A stretch of DNA of 9,435 bases, taken from Chloroflexota bacterium (lineage in GTDB: Bacteria > Chloroflexota > UBA6077). Below the pieces are notes generated by a model that ran no database searches, was not told where the DNA came from, and worked only from the letters and a program-made list of their open reading frames with translations. Where the stretch lies: NCBI GenBank assembly GCA_021788565.1, contig JAJYKO010000142.1, positions 1 to 9,435 of the forward strand. The letters are read 5' to 3'. Both the position numbers and the translations under genes were made by a program. Below are positions 7,158 to 9,435 of this stretch, piece by piece. Position 1 is the first letter of the stretch. Each line of letters begins with the position of its first letter.

Positions 7158-8023
7158 TACACCAGCCCCTTCGCTCTCAGCAACGGCCGCGGGTCCGCAA
7201 AGTGTCGCTCCAGCATCATGTCCTTTGCCGAGAAGCCCAGTGCGAGCCCCAGCAGTTGGGTGAAGTACAGCACGGGAATAGTCACGTCCTCGCCCCGCTT
7301 TGCGCTGATCGCCCCCTGCCGCTGATCGAGGTTGGCCTGGCACATCGCGCACGGGACGGCGAGGCAATCGGCTCCCAGCCTCTTCGCCGCCGCGAGGATC
7401 CGTCCGCTAAGCCGCTCCACCTCGCCGGGGCGAGCGATGGCCATCGATGCTCCGCAGCACTCCGTCTTGAAGGCCCAATCGATTGTCTCTGCTCCGGCGG
7501 CCGCGAGCAGCCTGTCCATCGATTGCGGGTTCTCCTCGTCGTCGAACTCCGTCACCTTGCTGGGGCGCACGAAGAGGCAGCCGTAGTAGCAGGCCACTTT
7601 CAGCCCCCGCAGCGGCTTCTTCACGGCCGCCGCGACCTCCTCGGGAAATAGCGTGCCCAGGACAGGCAGCACATCCACTTTGCCAGGAAACGGCTTGCCA
7701 ATAGCCAGGGAGACCTCTTCACGCAACTGAGCGTCCTCAGCCAGGTCTCGCGTGGTGAACTTCAGGCGTGAGAAGCAGGCCGGGCACGAAGTGGTCAGGG
7801 GCATGCCCATCTTCTCCGCGATTTGCAGATTGCGTGCTGGCAGGGCATACCCGAGCAGCCTGCTGATAGCGTGCGCCGACGAAGCGCCGCAGCAGGTCCA
7901 GTCCTGGATCTCCCACAGCTCGATCCCCAGACGGCGCATCACCAACTGCGTCGAGGCGTTGTACTCCTTCGCCGAGCCGTGCATGGAGCAGCCCGGATAG
8001 TAGGCATAGGATCGGCTAGCCAT
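7157..8023 (-). CDS. hdrB: HdrB, catalytic non-cubane 4Fe-4S subunit (CCG domains)
   Basis: The protein has 288 residues, the normal family length. Two complete CCG domains are present: Cys12, then Cys44-Cys45-Gly, then Cys80-x-x-Cys83; and Cys149, then Cys189-Cys190-Gly, then Cys225-x-x-Cys228. The spacings (31 and 39 residues before the CC pairs, 34 after both) fit the ligand pattern of the two non-cubane [4Fe-4S] clusters that reduce disulfides in methanogen HdrB. All expected ligands are present, so it should be an active catalytic subunit. In bacteria the substrate is not CoM-S-S-CoB; a DsrC-type or other thiol disulfide has been proposed for Flx-linked systems. The start ATG at 8023 overlaps the end of hdrC by 8 bp (ATGGCTAG), and its stop overlaps the hdrA start, so the three Hdr genes are tightly coupled. 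Confidence 0.96.
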   Translation of the reverse strand: MASRSYAYYPGCSMHGSAKEYNASTQLVMRRLGIELWEIQDWTCCGASSAHAISRLLGYALPARNLQIAEKMGMPLTTSCPACFSRLKFTTRDLAEDAQLREEVSLAIGKPFPGKVDVLPVLGTLFPEEVAAAVKKPLRGLKVACYYGCLFVRPSKVTEFDDEENPQSMDRLLAAAGAETIDWAFKTECCGASMAIARPGEVERLSGRILAAAKRLGADCLAVPCAMCQANLDQRQGAISAKRGEDVTIPVLYFTQLLGLALGFSAKDMMLERHFADPRPLLRAKGLV

Positions 8024-8627
8024 GCTTCTGCTCCCGCTGTGCGACCGGCGGCGTCGCAGGCGCCCTACCCTCCAGCGCCGCGACCCGATCGAAGATCGCC
8101 ATCACCTCGCCGGTCCCCTTCGCCCTGTGCGGAAGGAGGCCGAGCTTCCCCTTGGCGAGCATGCGCGGGAACAGCGCCGCGTTCGTGAGGGGCTTTCCGC
8201 TGAGTCCGTTGAACATGCCCCCAACTCCCAGCTCGTACAGCCGACCGGCGTGCTTCACGGTCGTGAGGAACGCCCGATGGAAGACGTAGAGGTCTCTAGC
8301 CCCCGGATTCTCGCCCTCAGCCAGGGCGATGTGCCGCAGCGCTTCCATCACCGCCGCCACGTCGATTTCCCGCGGGCAGCGCACCGTGCAGGTCTGGCAG
8401 GTCAGGCAGATCCAGATCATCTCGCTGCCGAGCGCCACGCTGCTCATTCCTAGCTGCACGGCTCGCATCACCTGGTGCGGTCCCATATCGGTGCTGCTCG
8501 CCATCGGGCAGCCGGCGCTGCACTTCCCACACTGATAGCAGCTCATCACCTTCTGTCCGCTCTGCTCGTCGACCAGCGCCAGAAGGTTGCCCCTCGCCTG
8601 CGGAACTACGGTGTTCGCAATAGCCAT
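8016..8627 (-). CDS. hdrC: HdrC, 4Fe-4S ferredoxin-like subunit
   Basis: The protein has 203 residues. Two cubane [4Fe-4S] motifs lie in the N-terminal part: Cys30, 33, 36, 40-Pro and Cys74, 77, 80, 84-Pro. The rest is a helical bundle (about 90-170) with a variable tail. This is the bacterial and methanogen HdrC layout; HdrC carries electrons from HdrA to the catalytic clusters of HdrB. It has no transmembrane segments, so it is the soluble HdrABC type, not the membrane HdrDE type. The ATG at 8627 has a TAGGAG ribosome site at 8640-8635 with 7-nt spacing. It is the first secure gene of the operon, about 320 nt downstream of the best promoter candidate. Confidence 0.94.
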   Translation of the reverse strand: MAIANTVVPQARGNLLALVDEQSGQKVMSCYQCGKCSAGCPMASSTDMGPHQVMRAVQLGMSSVALGSEMIWICLTCQTCTVRCPREIDVAAVMEALRHIALAEGENPGARDLYVFHRAFLTTVKHAGRLYELGVGGMFNGLSGKPLTNAALFPRMLAKGKLGLLPHRAKGTGEVMAIFDRVAALEGRAPATPPVAQREQKHG

Positions 8628-8896
8628 CGGTCTGCTCCTAACACGCGATCGTGGGAGTGGTTGCTTTGCGTTCGAGGATCATTACTCGGGGTGATGTTCG
8701 CGCAGGCTGGCGGATGAAGCAGGACGTACCCGTTGGGGGATAATCGACGAAGCGCAGGGAAAAACTCAAGAGTGGGGCCGCCGGCCCCAGCCGTCGTCTC
8801 TTCCAGCCGGACCATCTCGGTGTTCACGCCCTCCTCCTTGAGGGTGCGAAAGACCTCGCGCTCAGGCGTGGCCTTCAGGAAAGCACCAACCGACGA
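8606..8896 (-). other. coding-like stretch in the operon leader: small ORF (GTG 8827) or gene remnant
   Basis: This frame is open from just after a TGA (8899-8897) to a TAG ending at 8606. Its first part, down to about 8790, has strong GC-rich third positions and a protein-like composition (EREVFRTLKEEGVNTEMVRL), while the later part loses this. A GTG at 8827 is preceded by AGGAGG (8838-8833) with 5-nt spacing, which would give 73 residues overlapping hdrC by 22 nt. The Shine-Dalgarno could simply be codons for Lys-Glu-Glu. It may be a short leader gene or the decayed piece of a former gene; I recognise no family. The 7-bp hairpin TGGGGCC-gcc-GGCCCCA (8774-8790) lies inside it. Confidence 0.25.
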
Positions 8897-8955
8897 TCAG
8901 CCTTGGGAAGTGCGAAGTTGTTTCACTATAGCCTCATTAGCACCTGGCCTAAAAT

Positions 8956-8984
8956 ACTGTATCAACCCTTAATCGCGCTGTCAA
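8956..8984 (-). promoter_or_regulatory. sigma70-like promoter for the hdr-flx operon
   Basis: On the minus strand a consensus TTGACA (8984-8979) is followed by exactly 17 nt and then TACAGT (8961-8956), which matches four of six positions of TATAAT. The surrounding DNA is AT-rich compared with the genes. Transcription would start near 8949, leaving a leader of about 320 nt before hdrC. It is the only strong minus-strand candidate upstream of the operon, and a perfect palindrome lies 6 nt upstream of its -35. Confidence 0.6.
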
Positions 8985-8990
8985 GCGCCA

Positions 8991-9007
8991 AGTCGGCATT
9001 GCCGACT
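8991..9007. promoter_or_regulatory. perfect 17-bp palindrome next to the operon -35 (probable operator)
   Basis: AGTCGGCATTGCCGACT is a perfect dyad: 8-bp arms around one central base. It lies just upstream of the TTGACA at 8984-8979, a place where a dimeric regulator could activate by touching polymerase. It does not match the Rex, Fur or CRP consensus I know. A rho-independent role is unlikely because no gene ends nearby. Confidence 0.5.
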
Positions 9008-9013
9008 CATCAC

Positions 9014-9053
9014 CAGACTCGCTAGCACTATAACCAATAGCACTATTAGTCTG
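9014..9053. repeat. direct repeat TAGCACTAT x2 inside a short inverted repeat
   Basis: TAGCACTAT occurs at 9023-9031 and again at 9038-9046, 15 bp apart from start to start. The pair is bracketed by CAGACT (9014-9019) and its complement AGTCTG (9048-9053). The stretch is AT-rich and lies between the operon promoter and the divergent regulator gene. Tandem 9-bp half-sites are typical of some response-regulator binding sites, but this spacing alone does not identify a protein. Confidence 0.35.
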
Positions 9054-9086
9054 ACTTACGAGCAGATGCGGGTGGGTGCGGCGTGT

Positions 9087-9146
9087 GGGCTCCCGCCATG
9101 GCGCCGATGCCTCCGAAGGCCTCCGGCAAGCCCCAGACGGGAGCCC
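9087..9146. repeat. 9-bp inverted repeat with GC-rich structured interior
   Basis: GGGCTCCCG (9087-9095) is exactly complementary to CGGGAGCCC (9138-9146). The 42-nt interior contains the palindrome GCCATGGC (9095-9102) and two CCTCCG copies, and can form further small stems. It stands as a GC-rich island between AT-rich regulatory DNA on both sides. It could be a structured RNA, a terminator for antisense transcription, or a dispersed repeat. No function can be assigned. Confidence 0.4.
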
Positions 9147-9188
9147 GATCTCGACCTGAATCTTTACGGTACTCATCGCAGCTCTTCG

Positions 9189-9197
9189 TGCTATAAT
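9189..9197 (+). promoter_or_regulatory. extended -10 promoter of the divergent winged-helix gene
   Basis: TGCTATAAT carries a consensus TATAAT at 9192-9197 with an upstream TG at 9189-9190, the extended -10 form. No good -35 box is found at 16-18 nt, which extended -10 promoters can do without. The start of transcription would fall near 9204, about 100 nt before the ATG at 9307 and just before a 32-bp palindrome. Confidence 0.6.
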
Positions 9198-9208
9198 GTA
9201 TACCGTTA

Positions 9209-9240
9209 CATGAATTACACATCATGATTTGTAATTCGTG
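9209..9240. promoter_or_regulatory. 32-bp near-perfect palindrome over the regulator gene's transcript start (probable operator)
   Basis: The dyad centres between 9224 and 9225. Nested parts are CATGAATTACA (9209-9219) against TGTAATTCGTG (9230-9240), and the inner ATCATGAT (9221-9228). Only the pairs 9211/9238 and 9220/9229 do not match. Its place right after the predicted start site, upstream of a winged-helix regulator gene, suggests autorepression by a dimer. It could also fold as a hairpin in the 5' leader. Confidence 0.5.
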
Positions 9241-9306
9241 ATTGAAGCGGGTATCGTTGCCTGAAGGCGTCACGGCCTGTGAGGGCATTATTGGAGGTTG
9301 AACTCG

Positions 9307-9435
9307 ATGGCCTCGTGGAGCCTCCTGGCGAACCATGGCCTGGTGCTCACCTACATCGGTCGCTATCCGGACAGCACGGGACTGGAGATAGCTCAAGCGG
9401 TGGGTATCACTGAGCGAGCAGCCCGCAAGATCGTG
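9307..9435 (+). CDS. winged helix-turn-helix transcriptional regulator, N-terminal part (runs off window)
   Basis: An ATG with GGAGGT at 9293-9298 (8-nt spacing) opens a frame that stays open to the window edge, 43 codons. The first residues, MASWSLLANHGLVLTYIGRYP, followed by GLEIAQAVGITERAARKIV (25-43), match the start of a small family of winged-helix regulators in which a short helix precedes a MarR/ArsR-like helix-turn-helix; the last visible part is the recognition helix. The gene is divergent from the hdr-flx operon and has its own extended -10 promoter and leader palindrome. Divergent placement makes it a candidate regulator of the operon, of itself, or both. The effector domain, if any, lies outside the window. 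Confidence 0.75.
   Translation, partial: MASWSLLANHGLVLTYIGRYPDSTGLEIAQAVGITERAARKIV

Noticed and set aside
7158..7367. Open frame extending HdrA 70 codons upstream
   Set aside because: It lies wholly inside hdrB in another frame; the HdrA N-terminus and the TAATG overlap fix the start at 7157.
8909..8927. Imperfect dyad AGTGCGAA...TTCACT resembling a Rex redox-sensor site
   Set aside because: Half-sites differ from TTGTGAA/TTCACAA and the spacing is off, and it lies downstream of the predicted transcript start; too weak to call.
9046..9396. 116-aa minus-strand open frame across the regulatory region
   Set aside because: It crosses the plus-strand promoter, the 32-bp palindrome and the start of the regulator gene, and shows no family motif or ribosome site.
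1..9435. CRISPR arrays, tRNA or rRNA genes, insertion sequences
   Set aside because: No regularly spaced repeats of CRISPR length, no tRNA cloverleaf or rRNA-like stretch, and no transposase reading frame were seen on either strand.

Overview
The window is GC-rich, and its centre is a complete seven-gene minus-strand operon, hdrC-hdrB-hdrA-flxD-flxC-flxB-flxA (8627 down to 1698). It encodes a bacterial HdrABC-FlxABCD complex: a heterodisulfide-reductase-like electron-bifurcating module coupled to an NAD(P)H:acceptor flavin/iron-sulfur module. The many low-potential iron-sulfur proteins and the HdrABC core point to a strictly anaerobic bacterium. The lineage cannot be fixed from sequence alone. 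Nothing seen is specifically archaeal: the Shine-Dalgarno sites, the sigma70-like promoters and the FlxA-type FAD/NAD subunit all fit bacteria.

Layout from left to right. Positions 1-138 are the tail of a plus-strand zinc-ribbon protein that began outside the window. Positions 187-254 are a perfect 15-bp inverted repeat between two convergent genes, probably a two-way terminator. Positions 270-1238 (minus) encode a D-2-hydroxyacid dehydrogenase. Positions 1390-1668 (plus) are a short gene of unknown function, divergent from the dehydrogenase and convergent with the operon. Positions 1698-8627 (minus) are the hdr-flx operon. Positions 8628-9306 hold a long control region with no secure gene. 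Position 9307 starts a plus-strand winged-helix regulator that runs off the right edge.

Expected working of the operon: FlxA takes hydride from NAD(P)H on FAD and passes electrons over its [2Fe-2S] centre to FlxB and FlxC, then through FlxD ([2Fe-2S], MvhD-like) to the flavin of HdrA. HdrA should bifurcate: one electron goes to ferredoxin through its ferredoxin-like domains, the other through HdrC to the non-cubane clusters of HdrB, which reduce a disulfide or a related acceptor. No hydrogenase, formate dehydrogenase, methylene-H4F reductase or DsrC gene lies in the window, so the final acceptor is open.

The genes fall into two translationally coupled blocks, hdrC-B-A and flxD-C-B-A. They are split by a 238-nt spacer that contains a large multi-hairpin inverted repeat. 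The operon has a good promoter candidate far upstream (8984-8956) with a perfect 17-bp palindrome next to its -35. The divergent regulator gene has an extended -10 promoter followed by a 32-bp near-perfect palindrome. Together these suggest a dedicated regulatory circuit.
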